A DNA stretch of 22,549 nt from Spirochaetaceae bacterium (GTDB lineage Bacteria; Spirochaetota; Spirochaetia; DSM-2461), in contig JAEINM010000013.1 in assembly GCA_016342385.1 (NCBI GenBank), positions 1 to 22,549 of the forward strand, given 5' to 3'. Under the pieces are notes generated by a model. It was not told where the DNA came from, ran no database searches, and was given only the letters and a program-made list of their open reading frames with translations. Made by a program: the position numbers and the translations under genes. Of the stretch, positions 7,750-14,244 are shown one piece after another. Each line of letters opens with the position of its first letter. Within the stretch, counting starts at the first letter, position 1.

Positions 7750-8166
7750 TTATATCATCAACCTTTCATACATAAATCGGATGCTCCCATGGCTCATCCT
7801 CAGTAGGTCCAATGTAAGATCCATATCTCCCAGCGGTTTCATATCTATATGATCACTGTGAAAAAGAGCTGTTATTTCAGTCCCCTCTCCCACTATGGAA
7901 TCAACAGTCACATAGCCGCCAGTATTTTCCGCAGCCTGAGAGAGAAGTGAAATTCCCAATCCGAATTCCTTCCCCTCTTTGCTGCTGTAGAAGGGATCAC
8001 TCACCTGCCCGAGTGTCTCTTCATCAATACCGCACCCATTATCCCTGATCGTTACAGTAAGGGTATTATTCTCACTGTTTTCAGTCAGGATCAGCGATAT
8101 CTCACTGGCCCCGGCTCTTATTCCGTTTTCAATAACATCCAGCACATGGAGAGATAGATCTTCCAT
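7750..8166 (-). CDS. Stand-alone HATPase_c ATP-binding protein
   Basis: The 138-residue protein is an isolated GHKL-type ATP-binding domain. Visible motifs are the N box (VIENGIRAGA, about 11-20), G1 DNGCGI (42-47), G2 GLGISLL (69-75) and G3 GEGTEI (93-98). There is no dimerisation/phosphoacceptor domain, no sensor and no membrane segment, so it is not a complete histidine kinase. Similar small proteins are found in hydrogenase and NADH-dehydrogenase-like loci together with PHP and DRTGG genes; their biochemical role is not established to my knowledge. Its start overlaps the PHP gene's stop by 1 nt (TGATG), which points to coupled translation. A partner-switching or anti-sigma-like role is possible but inferred only from the fold. 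Confidence 0.85.
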   Translation of the reverse strand: MEDLSLHVLDVIENGIRAGASEISLILTENSENNTLTVTIRDNGCGIDEETLGQVSDPFYSSKEGKEFGLGISLLSQAAENTGGYVTVDSIVGEGTEITALFHSDHIDMKPLGDMDLTLDLLRMSHGSIRFMYERLMI

Positions 8167-8891
8167 CAGGAAGCGACCTTTCTGCCCTTAATGCGTTTTA
8201 ATGCCATTCCGATCTCCTCTAATGTCGGAGCTTCAAGCAGAAACTCCGTGCTGACCGAACCAATCTGATTCAGATAGTGAGCATCGGAAAAATGCACCAG
8301 CGGCAGATCGCTTATCAGCATCTCTTCAGAACCGGGAAAGCCGTCCAGGACAATTTCCAGGGCATCAAAACCAATCTCATCGGGAATAAATCCCAGTACA
8401 CCGAGTAAACCGTATGCCTCTCTATTCACATGAGAGGCAATAACCAGTCCCTTATATTTTCCGGCTGACTCAACAACCTCCTCGATTGTGTAACCCGAGG
8501 CGCTCATGAGTAACCTGTCCTCCAGTCCCAGTATATTGTCATATTCATCAAAGAGAACCTGATCACCGAAAATTTCAGGATCATTCTTCTCACAGATTGT
8601 TGCAGAAATTTCATCATCCATCTTTTGTAAATCCTCAGGATTATCAAAAAGAGTCAGAAGATGAACCTCTTCTTCACTGCAGATCTCCATACCGCCCAAT
8701 ACGGTCAGACCAGCTCTTTTTCCCGCAGCTATAACCGCCTGAACATTACCGCTGCAGTTGTGATCGCAAATAGCTATTATATCAAGCTCCCGCTCTATAG
8801 CTCTTTTAACTATCGCCGTCGGATACATGCCGTAGTCTCCACAGGGAGAGAGACAGCTGTGAATATGCAGATCCGCTCTATACTTTTTCAA
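8166..8891 (-). CDS. PHP-domain metal-dependent phosphoesterase
   Basis: The 241-residue protein has the PHP metal-binding motifs in order: DLHIHS (7-12), CDHN (42-45), GMEICSEEE with E69, ASHVNR with H154, and SDAH (202-205). These residues bind a two- or three-metal centre in PHP phosphoesterases such as histidinol phosphatase and nucleotide phosphatases of the TrpH/YciV type. The length fits a stand-alone enzyme. The substrate cannot be read from sequence. Its start overlaps the upstream DRTGG gene by 4 nt and its stop touches the HATPase gene, so the three are made together. The linkage to redox genes suggests hydrolysis of a signalling nucleotide or phosphoprotein (speculative). Confidence 0.9.
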   Translation of the reverse strand: MKKYRADLHIHSCLSPCGDYGMYPTAIVKRAIERELDIIAICDHNCSGNVQAVIAAGKRAGLTVLGGMEICSEEEVHLLTLFDNPEDLQKMDDEISATICEKNDPEIFGDQVLFDEYDNILGLEDRLLMSASGYTIEEVVESAGKYKGLVIASHVNREAYGLLGVLGFIPDEIGFDALEIVLDGFPGSEEMLISDLPLVHFSDAHYLNQIGSVSTEFLLEAPTLEEIGMALKRIKGRKVAS

Positions 8892-9229
8892 TCTCCGGAA
8901 ATCCCCAGTTTGTATAAGCGCCCGCCCAGTTCAAAGGCACTGAGAGATGTTTCAAGAACAATCAAACCTTCAGACTCAGCTTTTTCCAGGGCTCTGGGAA
9001 TCAGTTTTCTATTCTGAACGAGAATCACTGCGGTCATTTTTTTCATCAGCCCGATGGCCACAACATTCAGGTGAGTCTGGAAAGTGAGCCAGATGTCTCC
9101 CTCTCCGCCTCTGGCAATGACATTACTCATCATATCGCTGGAAAATCCTCTTTTTATCTCTCGATCAAGGTATTCTTCTCCACAAATTATCTCCATGGGA
9201 ATCTCGGCGAGCAGTTCCTTTACAGTCAT
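8888..9229 (-). CDS. DRTGG-domain protein (first of two)
   Basis: The 113-residue protein appears to be a single DRTGG domain. The pattern is an N-terminal LLAEIPMEIICG strand, the segment GFSSDMMSNVIARG, a central GDIWLTFQTHLNVVAIG stretch and the C-terminal EGLIVLETSLSAFELGG. DRTGG domains also occur in phosphotransacetylases and near HPr-kinase-like proteins, where they are thought to bind regulatory ligands. No catalytic motif is visible and there are no membrane segments. It is translationally coupled on both sides by 4-nt overlaps, with the CBS-HATPase gene upstream and the PHP gene downstream. It is distantly similar in layout to the protein at 10153-10491, suggesting an old duplication or a heteromeric pair. 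A ligand-sensing regulatory role is inferred. Confidence 0.8.
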   Translation of the reverse strand: MTVKELLAEIPMEIICGEEYLDREIKRGFSSDMMSNVIARGGEGDIWLTFQTHLNVVAIGLMKKMTAVILVQNRKLIPRALEKAESEGLIVLETSLSAFELGGRLYKLGISGD

Positions 9230-10146
9230 GGTTCCTCCAGATCTATTACAATGACCAGTTTCGTTCCGACTCCGACTTCTGACCTTATTTTAAATATATC
9301 AGAACAATCATCAATATTATTCAATCCCATGCCGGCACCGAATCCCAGTTCCCGGACCCAGTCAGGTGCCGTTGAGTAACCCGGTTCCATAGCCTGCTTG
9401 ACATCGGGAATTCCCGGACCTCGGTCACTAATGACAATTTTGATATGCTTGGGATTAACATCTACTTGAAATTCGCCGCCACCGGCATAGGCCAGCAGAT
9501 TCATTTCCGCTTCATAAGAGGCAATTCCCGCCCTGCGGATCATGTCACTATTGACTCCGAGGTTCTGCAATGCCGTTCGTATTGAACTGGCTATCTCTCC
9601 CCCGAATTCCATAGGAGTATCCGCCACATGAAAAAGCAGCGATATATTGACAGCATCAGCCTGAACGTCTTCGAATATATGACTGGCCCTGTAATGCCTG
9701 ACCTGTTCATCCTTATAAACAATATCAAATTGTGTGAGTATATCCTCAAAAAGATTACAGCGGCATATAACACCTACCAGTTCATTGGATTCCGGTTCGA
9801 CAACGGCAACACGTATGGACTTAGAATCAGACATTTTTCTCAAGGCCGAAATGACCGGTTCCTGCGGGTGCAGTGTAACACTGTCGACATTCATATACCT
9901 TGTTACGGGTTTATCCTTTTCTTTGCTGTTAAGCCATTTTATATAGTTATCAATGGTAAGAGTACCAATCAGTTTCTTATCCAGGACAATTGGAACCAGA
10001 GTATTTCTATTCCTCTGCATAACTTTTCGAACCTTACTCATCATATCGTGAGGGTGAAGAGTATAGAAGTCGGTCCACATAATAGAGCGGACTTCCAGTT
10101 CATAAAGCATTTCCTGAATTCGATCGACAATTTTAATCTTACCCAA
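9226..10146 (-). CDS. CBS-domain pair fused to RsbW-like HATPase
   Basis: The 306-residue protein has two CBS domains (about 20-75 and 84-140), which typically bind adenosine nucleotides or NAD-type ligands. A GHKL ATPase domain follows (about 160-304). ATPase motifs are the N box around YEAEMNLLAYA (211-221), G1 DRGPGI (241-246), G2 GFGAGMGLNNI (268-278) and G3 GVGTKL (292-297). This ATPase is of the anti-sigma-factor (RsbW/RsbT) sort rather than a two-component kinase, as no phosphoacceptor His domain exists. The architecture suggests that adenylate or NAD(H) level gates a switch protein kinase; the target is unknown. The start lies 6 nt from the preceding DRTGG gene and its end overlaps the next DRTGG gene by 4 nt. 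The same gene type is known from bifurcating hydrogenase clusters. Confidence 0.88.
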   Translation of the reverse strand: MGKIKIVDRIQEMLYELEVRSIMWTDFYTLHPHDMMSKVRKVMQRNRNTLVPIVLDKKLIGTLTIDNYIKWLNSKEKDKPVTRYMNVDSVTLHPQEPVISALRKMSDSKSIRVAVVEPESNELVGVICRCNLFEDILTQFDIVYKDEQVRHYRASHIFEDVQADAVNISLLFHVADTPMEFGGEIASSIRTALQNLGVNSDMIRRAGIASYEAEMNLLAYAGGGEFQVDVNPKHIKIVISDRGPGIPDVKQAMEPGYSTAPDWVRELGFGAGMGLNNIDDCSDIFKIRSEVGVGTKLVIVIDLEEP

Positions 10147-10152
10147 TGATGA

Positions 10153-10491
10153 CTACTCCTTTAATCCCGCATCATGGAGCAGACTGCAGGCTCTGTACAT
10201 GGAATAATCCGTTGTAAGAATAGTCATCTGTTTTTTCTTTCCATGGGCTAAGGCCTCAGGTTTAGGCTGACGACCGCTCACATAACACACGACCTGAACT
10301 TCTGTCATCTCGGCGGCTCTGACACTCTGTAGATTTGACAATATGGTTAAAAGCAGAGAACCCTTTTTACAATTGGCAAGAACATCGCTCATGAGATCTG
10401 TTGCGTAAACAGAGTCAACTGATGAATCTGTACTGACATCAAGGTTGAGAATTTTGCAATCGAGTATGGAAATAATCTTCTCTATAGTCAT
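10153..10491 (-). CDS. DRTGG-domain protein (second of two)
   Basis: The 112-residue protein shows the DRTGG-type pattern: an N-terminal IISILDCKILN segment, VDSVYATDLMSDVLANC, the central SLLLTILSNLQSVRAAEM stretch and a C-terminal region ending near the helix YRACSLLHDAG. It matches the arrangement of the 113-residue protein encoded at 8888-9229 (SDMMSNVIA versus TDLMSDVLA). The start is supported by a strong ribosome binding site (AGAGGAGAC) before ATG 10491. It follows the NuoE-like gene by 15 nt, in the place where these small genes are found in hydrogenase loci. There is no catalytic motif. A regulatory or assembly role for the diaphorase is inferred from context. Confidence 0.78.
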   Translation of the reverse strand: MTIEKIISILDCKILNLDVSTDSSVDSVYATDLMSDVLANCKKGSLLLTILSNLQSVRAAEMTEVQVVCYVSGRQPKPEALAHGKKKQMTILTTDYSMYRACSLLHDAGLKE

Positions 10492-10506
10492 ACTGTCTCC
10501 TCTGGC

Positions 10507-10968
10507 TTAACTGGCAGTTGCCGGTTCCCTCTTAATGAGCTTTTTAACTTTTTTCTGATCCATATGACCATGAAACTCACCGTCTATAGTGACAAGAGGA
10601 CCAAGGGCACAGGCTCCGACACAGTTAACAGAGTCGAGAGTATATTCTCCATCTTCAGAAGTTTCACCAGATTTCATCTTCAGTTCCCTTTCTATGGTGT
10701 CCACAACAAGCGGTGCCCCGCGGACATGACATGCTGTCCCGACACAGACACAAATGTGCTGTTTCCCCATTGGTTCCAGGCGAAAGCAGGAATAGAATGT
10801 CGCCAGACTGTAAAAACGGCTCATGGGAATATCCAGTTCCTTTGAAAGTACCCCGAGAACATCTTCAGGCAGATACTTGTATTCCTCATTAATATCCTGC
10901 ATCAGAGAAATAAGTGTTCCCTCGTTCGCTTTATGTTCATCCAGGATTTTCTGTAATTTATCATCCAT
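10507..10968 (-). CDS. nuoE: NuoE/HydC-type thioredoxin-fold [2Fe-2S] subunit of NADH diaphorase
   Basis: The 153-residue protein has the full NuoE layout: an N-terminal helical bundle (about 1-65, with YKYLPEDVLGVLSKEL and RFYSLATFYS) and a thioredoxin-like domain. The latter carries the [2Fe-2S] ligands C75 and C80 in CVGTACHVRG, plus C116 and C120 in NCVGACALGP. In complex I and in HydABC this subunit pairs with NuoF/HydB and holds the off-pathway cluster N1a. It sits directly after the truncated nqrF, 11 nt downstream with its own AGGAGC ribosome binding site. It therefore begins the soluble NADH-oxidising module at exactly the place where the missing NqrF reductase domain would be encoded. 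Its NuoF-like partner is six genes further on. Confidence 0.95.
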   Translation of the reverse strand: MDDKLQKILDEHKANEGTLISLMQDINEEYKYLPEDVLGVLSKELDIPMSRFYSLATFYSCFRLEPMGKQHICVCVGTACHVRGAPLVVDTIERELKMKSGETSEDGEYTLDSVNCVGACALGPLVTIDGEFHGHMDQKKVKKLIKREPATAS

Positions 10969-10979
10969 TTATTCGGCTC

Positions 10980-11429
10980 CTAGTGAATCTTAACAAGCCA
11001 TCGCTTGTTGGGATCAAAGTTCTTGCTGACAACCATCTGGCGCACAACGGAAAGATAGTCGGGTATAACGACATTCACATCGTTTTTTACTTTTACCTGA
11101 CAGGCCAGACGCATATCTTCCTGTTTCTCCTGACGGCTCATAAAAATTTCTTCTGTAGGAAGGATCTGTCCTCCCCCCTCTACTACACGGACCTTACAGT
11201 ATCCGCAGCTTCCTTTTCCTCCGCAGGAATTGGAAATATCATATCCTCTATCATTGAGGTATCCGAGCAGATTTGTTCCACCCTGAACAACAAATTCCTC
11301 TTTGTCATCGCCTTTACTTACAGTAATTTTACAATCTCCGTAGCTGACGAGCAGTTTTTCCGCCACCAGAAGAAGAATTGTGATAACAAGAAGTATAAGA
11401 TTCATTACAATTACAGGCAAAAAAGTCAT
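10980..11429 (-). CDS. nqrF: Truncated NqrF: membrane anchor plus [2Fe-2S] domain, no FAD/NADH domain
   Basis: The 149-residue protein matches only the first third of NqrF. An N-terminal transmembrane helix (about 4-24) is followed by a plant-type [2Fe-2S] domain with C69, C75, C78 and C110. Typical NqrF segments are present: SCGGKGSCGYCKV, GGGQILPTEE and RLACQVKVKNDV. Canonical NqrF is about 400-410 residues, with a ferredoxin-NADP-reductase-like FAD/NADH module; here the protein ends by residue 149 at a TAG, and the next gene starts 11 nt later. No remnant of the flavin domain fits in that gap, so this is a true domain loss rather than a frameshift. In Nqr this cluster passes electrons from FAD to the NqrD/E membrane cluster; here the donor must be another protein, most simply the downstream diaphorase. 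Confidence 0.9.
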   Translation of the reverse strand: MTFLPVIVMNLILLVITILLLVAEKLLVSYGDCKITVSKGDDKEEFVVQGGTNLLGYLNDRGYDISNSCGGKGSCGYCKVRVVEGGGQILPTEEIFMSRQEKQEDMRLACQVKVKNDVNVVIPDYLSVVRQMVVSKNFDPNKRWLVKIH

Positions 11430-11430
11430 A

Positions 11431-12012
11431 TTACACCATCCCGGAAAAGCCTAAAAATGAAAGCGCCAGTATGCCGGCGGTCACCATGATTATACCAGGG
11501 CCTTTCATCCCTTTGGGCATGGCTCCGACAAGTTCCAGTTTTTCATTTATCGCTGCGACTATTACAATTGCGATGATCCATCCCACGGCAATACCGAATG
11601 CGTAGATTACGGACTGCAGATAAGAGTACTCTTTAATTACCATAAATAGTGAAACAGCAAGAACTGTACAGTTTACAGTGATAAGAGGCAGGAAGATCCC
11701 GAAAGCAGCCTGAAGAACAGGAAAGAATTTTTCCATAATCATCTCTACAAGCTGAACAGTACCGGCAATGACAATGATAAACACAATGTAGTAAATCAAT
11801 TCACTGCCAAGGGGTACAAGAATAAGGTGATAAATGGGCCAGTTGATAATAGCGGTCAGGGTAATAACAAAAATAACCGCCGCCCCCATACCAGAAGCCG
11901 TTCTAAGACTTTTGGAAAGGGAAATAAAAGGGCACATTCCCAAGAGATAGGTAAACGCAGCATTTTCTGTCAGAACAGCTGCAACAAATATTAAAATAAA
12001 ATTCATAGCCAT
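11431..12012 (-). CDS. nqrE: Na+-translocating NADH:quinone reductase membrane subunit E
   Basis: The 193-residue protein has six predicted membrane helices and is full length for NqrE (about 198 in Vibrio). The two cysteines that with NqrD hold the intramembrane [2Fe-2S] cluster are conserved: C27 in LGMCPF and C115 in ITVNCTV. E90 in QLVEMI aligns with the Vibrio NqrE acidic residue E95 implicated in sodium transport. Other signatures are GIFLPLITVNC and the C-terminal ALSFLGFSG. It is homologous to RnfA, but the detailed matches favour NqrE. A strong ribosome binding site (AAGGGGAG) precedes ATG 12012, and the stop is 1 nt before the nqrF start. Confidence 0.95.
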   Translation of the reverse strand: MAMNFILIFVAAVLTENAAFTYLLGMCPFISLSKSLRTASGMGAAVIFVITLTAIINWPIYHLILVPLGSELIYYIVFIIVIAGTVQLVEMIMEKFFPVLQAAFGIFLPLITVNCTVLAVSLFMVIKEYSYLQSVIYAFGIAVGWIIAIVIVAAINEKLELVGAMPKGMKGPGIIMVTAGILALSFLGFSGMV

Positions 12013-12026
12013 AATTTTTACTCCCC

Positions 12027-12632
12027 TTAATCCTCAGTCTGACCGGATATTGTTTTCGTTATCCAGATTAATGTACCGAGGACAAAAAACGCTCCCGGAG
12101 CCATGGACATGACAACCCATCGCGGCATAAAGTCCGGCATCACCTGAAACCCCAGGAGAGTACCGAATCCGAGGAGTTCCCGGACAGCCGCAACAGCGAC
12201 AAGAGTATAGGTATAGGCAAAGCCGTTGGATAGGGCATCGAGAAAGGACTGACCCAGATTATTGGCCACATAAAATCCTTCGGCACGTCCCATAATGATA
12301 CAGTTCGTAATGATCAATCCCACATAGGGACCGATGGAATCACTAATTTCCGGGAAATAGGCCTTTAAGACTCTATCTACAATGATAACAAAAGATGCAA
12401 TAGTGATCATGTAAACAATCATTCTCACCTGTTTTGGAATAATCTTTCTCAGTAATGAAATTATAATTCCCGTGGCAAGCAATACAAAAGTCACACCGGC
12501 TCCCATAGCTATGGCATTTTCAATCTTGTTGGAAACAGCCAGTGCCGAGCAGATACCGAGCAGCATGGAAAATACGGGATGATCCCGCCAGATTCCGTTC
12601 ATTATGGTTTTAACACTTTTACTTTCGGCCAT
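12027..12632 (-). CDS. nqrD: Na+-translocating NADH:quinone reductase membrane subunit D
   Basis: The 201-residue protein has six predicted membrane helices. Cluster-ligating cysteines are C28 (LLGICSA) and C111 (LIITNCIIMGRAE). The aspartates corresponding to the sodium-relevant Vibrio NqrD residues D88 and D133 appear to be kept as D86 (VIIVDRVL) and D132 (SFLDALSNG). Length and sequence are much closer to NqrD than to RnfE. It forms the inverted-topology pair with NqrE that carries electrons across the membrane. The gene begins 2 nt after the nqrC stop with a GGAGGGTG ribosome binding site. The order B-C-D-E is that of standard nqr operons. Confidence 0.95.
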   Translation of the reverse strand: MAESKSVKTIMNGIWRDHPVFSMLLGICSALAVSNKIENAIAMGAGVTFVLLATGIIISLLRKIIPKQVRMIVYMITIASFVIIVDRVLKAYFPEISDSIGPYVGLIITNCIIMGRAEGFYVANNLGQSFLDALSNGFAYTYTLVAVAAVRELLGFGTLLGFQVMPDFMPRWVVMSMAPGAFFVLGTLIWITKTISGQTED

Positions 12633-12634
12633 AA

Positions 12635-13210
12635 TTATTCACCCTCCACAATATTTTTGAAACCGGCAAAGTTGTCGTTCAGAATATTGATTATCGCTTT
12701 ACTGGAAAGTGTTGCGCCGGAAATTCCATCAATTTCATTCTGTGATTCTGCATTTCCCGCTGATGTAAAAACAAGTTCGGGACTGAACTTCTGTCCGGGA
12801 AACTGGCTGAGAAAAGATTCCTCACCAATCCTGCTGCCCAAACCGGGAGTTTCCACCTGGGACAATATAGCCAGACCGCTGATAGTCTGAATATCTGCTT
12901 CCATGGCTATAATACCGGTGATTTCCCCCTGAAACCCCTTTCCTTTATAGGGAAAGGCAATTAAACCGTTTTCCCCTTTATAGTGGAGTGTTTCCCCTTC
13001 GCCCAGGGCAGTGATATTCTTGTTGTACATCTCATCCAGATTGTCAGCATCATAGCTGTAACCGAAGGCGGATAGAACGGTTTTCTGAAGCTTCACAGCC
13101 TGATTCCTCTCAATGAGGGGGGTTGTAAAGGTATTTACAGAAATTAAAGCCGATGAGAGTATTGTTCCCAGAATGAGAACAAACAATACCATTTTAATCT
13201 TATCTATCAT
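12635..13210 (-). CDS. nqrC: Na+-translocating NADH:quinone reductase subunit C (covalent FMN)
   Basis: The 191-residue protein has one N-terminal membrane helix (about 7-28) and a periplasmic FMN-binding domain. The flavinylation motif is DGISGAT, with T167 as the predicted residue attached to FMN through a phosphoester by ApbE-type transferase. The conserved QVETPGLGSRIG segment (118-129) is also present. It is shorter than Vibrio NqrC (about 255 residues) and nearer in size to RnfG, though gene context and its partners are Nqr-like. It carries electrons from the NqrD/E cluster to NqrB. Start and previous stop overlap by 4 nt (ATGA). No apbE gene is in the window, so the flavin transferase must be encoded elsewhere. 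Confidence 0.93.
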   Translation of the reverse strand: MIDKIKMVLFVLILGTILSSALISVNTFTTPLIERNQAVKLQKTVLSAFGYSYDADNLDEMYNKNITALGEGETLHYKGENGLIAFPYKGKGFQGEITGIIAMEADIQTISGLAILSQVETPGLGSRIGEESFLSQFPGQKFSPELVFTSAGNAESQNEIDGISGATLSSKAIINILNDNFAGFKNIVEGE

Positions 13211-14244
13211 ATTGTACTCTTCCTGTATTTATTCTCCATAACCATATGGTCAATTAATGGAGTCATTCCATTCATAAGAATGATGCTGAACATAACACCT
13301 TCGGCATAACCGGCAAATCCTCTGATAAGAACAGTCAGAATCCCGGCCCCGACACCGAAGATAACTTTTCCCATTTTTGTATAAGGAGTTGTCACCGGAT
13401 CAGTGGCCATAAAGAATGCCCCGAAGAGCAGTCCTCCCGATAGCAACTGAAATGCCGGAGGAGCAACCTGGGGACTGACCATATTCAGAATCCAGGAGAA
13501 CAGAGCTACAGACCCCAGATAAAAGGTGGGGATTTTCCAGTCAGTTACCTTTGCCAGAATCAGAAATAGACCACCGGCAATAATACCGATTCGGAAGACC
13601 TCACCCATACTCCCGGCACCGGTCTGGAGACCGATTCCGAAGAGAAGTTCTCTGAGAGAGGTAATTGTCCCTTCGCCGTTAAAGACAGTCAAAGGTGTGG
13701 CGGAAGTAAGAGTATCAGTAAAGGGAGCTATCCATCGGGCTGACATAATTTCGGGAAATGCCATTGTAATAAACAGGCGACCGACCAGGGCAGGATTGAA
13801 AATATTCCGTCCTGTACCGCCGAAAATCTCTTTCCCGAACATAATTCCGAAAAAAGAACCGATGGCCACAGCCCACAGGGGCAGCGTCGGAGGAAGAATA
13901 AGGGGGAAAATAAGACCTGTTACCAGGAAGCCCTCTTCAATCTCTCTTTTTCTGATCAGAGCGAATGACACCTCGACAATACCACCGACAACATAAGAAG
14001 TGATGATCATCCATAAAACATGGAGGCCAAAAAAATACACCGCTGCGACCGTTGTGGGAATCAGAGCGGCAACAGCAAAAATCATAAATCTTTTAATTTC
14101 TATATGATCGAGGAAATGAGGAGCTCCCGGAGTAACATGAGGAGTCCCGTACACAATCCCGTCTATTGTTTCAAATACAGCCTTAAAGGGGCTGAAAATT
14201 TTCAAATCCGCTACTTTATGGAGCAGTTTCTGAGTTTTTCTCAT
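13207..14244 (-). CDS. nqrB: Na+-translocating NADH:quinone reductase subunit B (covalent FMN)
   Basis: The 345-residue polytopic protein closely follows NqrB: EGFLVTGLIFPLILPPTLPL (104-123), then KEIFGGTGRNIFNPALVGR (138-156). The flavinylation motif is TSATPL with T183 as the predicted FMN site. D332 (PLIDHMV) matches the Vibrio NqrB D397 position linked to sodium uptake. It is about 70 residues shorter than Vibrio NqrB; the missing part is mainly the loop between the first two helices. NqrB is the central ion-translocating subunit and carries FMN and riboflavin. The gene starts with a 1-nt overlap of the nqrA stop and has an AAAGGAGA ribosome binding site. Confidence 0.95.
   Translation of the reverse strand: MRKTQKLLHKVADLKIFSPFKAVFETIDGIVYGTPHVTPGAPHFLDHIEIKRFMIFAVAALIPTTVAAVYFFGLHVLWMIITSYVVGGIVEVSFALIRKREIEEGFLVTGLIFPLILPPTLPLWAVAIGSFFGIMFGKEIFGGTGRNIFNPALVGRLFITMAFPEIMSARWIAPFTDTLTSATPLTVFNGEGTITSLRELLFGIGLQTGAGSMGEVFRIGIIAGGLFLILAKVTDWKIPTFYLGSVALFSWILNMVSPQVAPPAFQLLSGGLLFGAFFMATDPVTTPYTKMGKVIFGVGAGILTVLIRGFAGYAEGVMFSIILMNGMTPLIDHMVMENKYRKSTI

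Noticed and set aside
10960..10990. Frameshift or premature stop as explanation for the short NqrF
   Set aside because: There is no room for a flavin domain: nuoE starts 11 nt later with its own ribosome binding site, and the downstream frames encode NuoE, not NqrF.
10914..11489. Plus-strand open frame of 191 codons
   Set aside because: It is antisense to nqrF and nuoE, has no recognisable domain, and the opposite strand is clearly coding.
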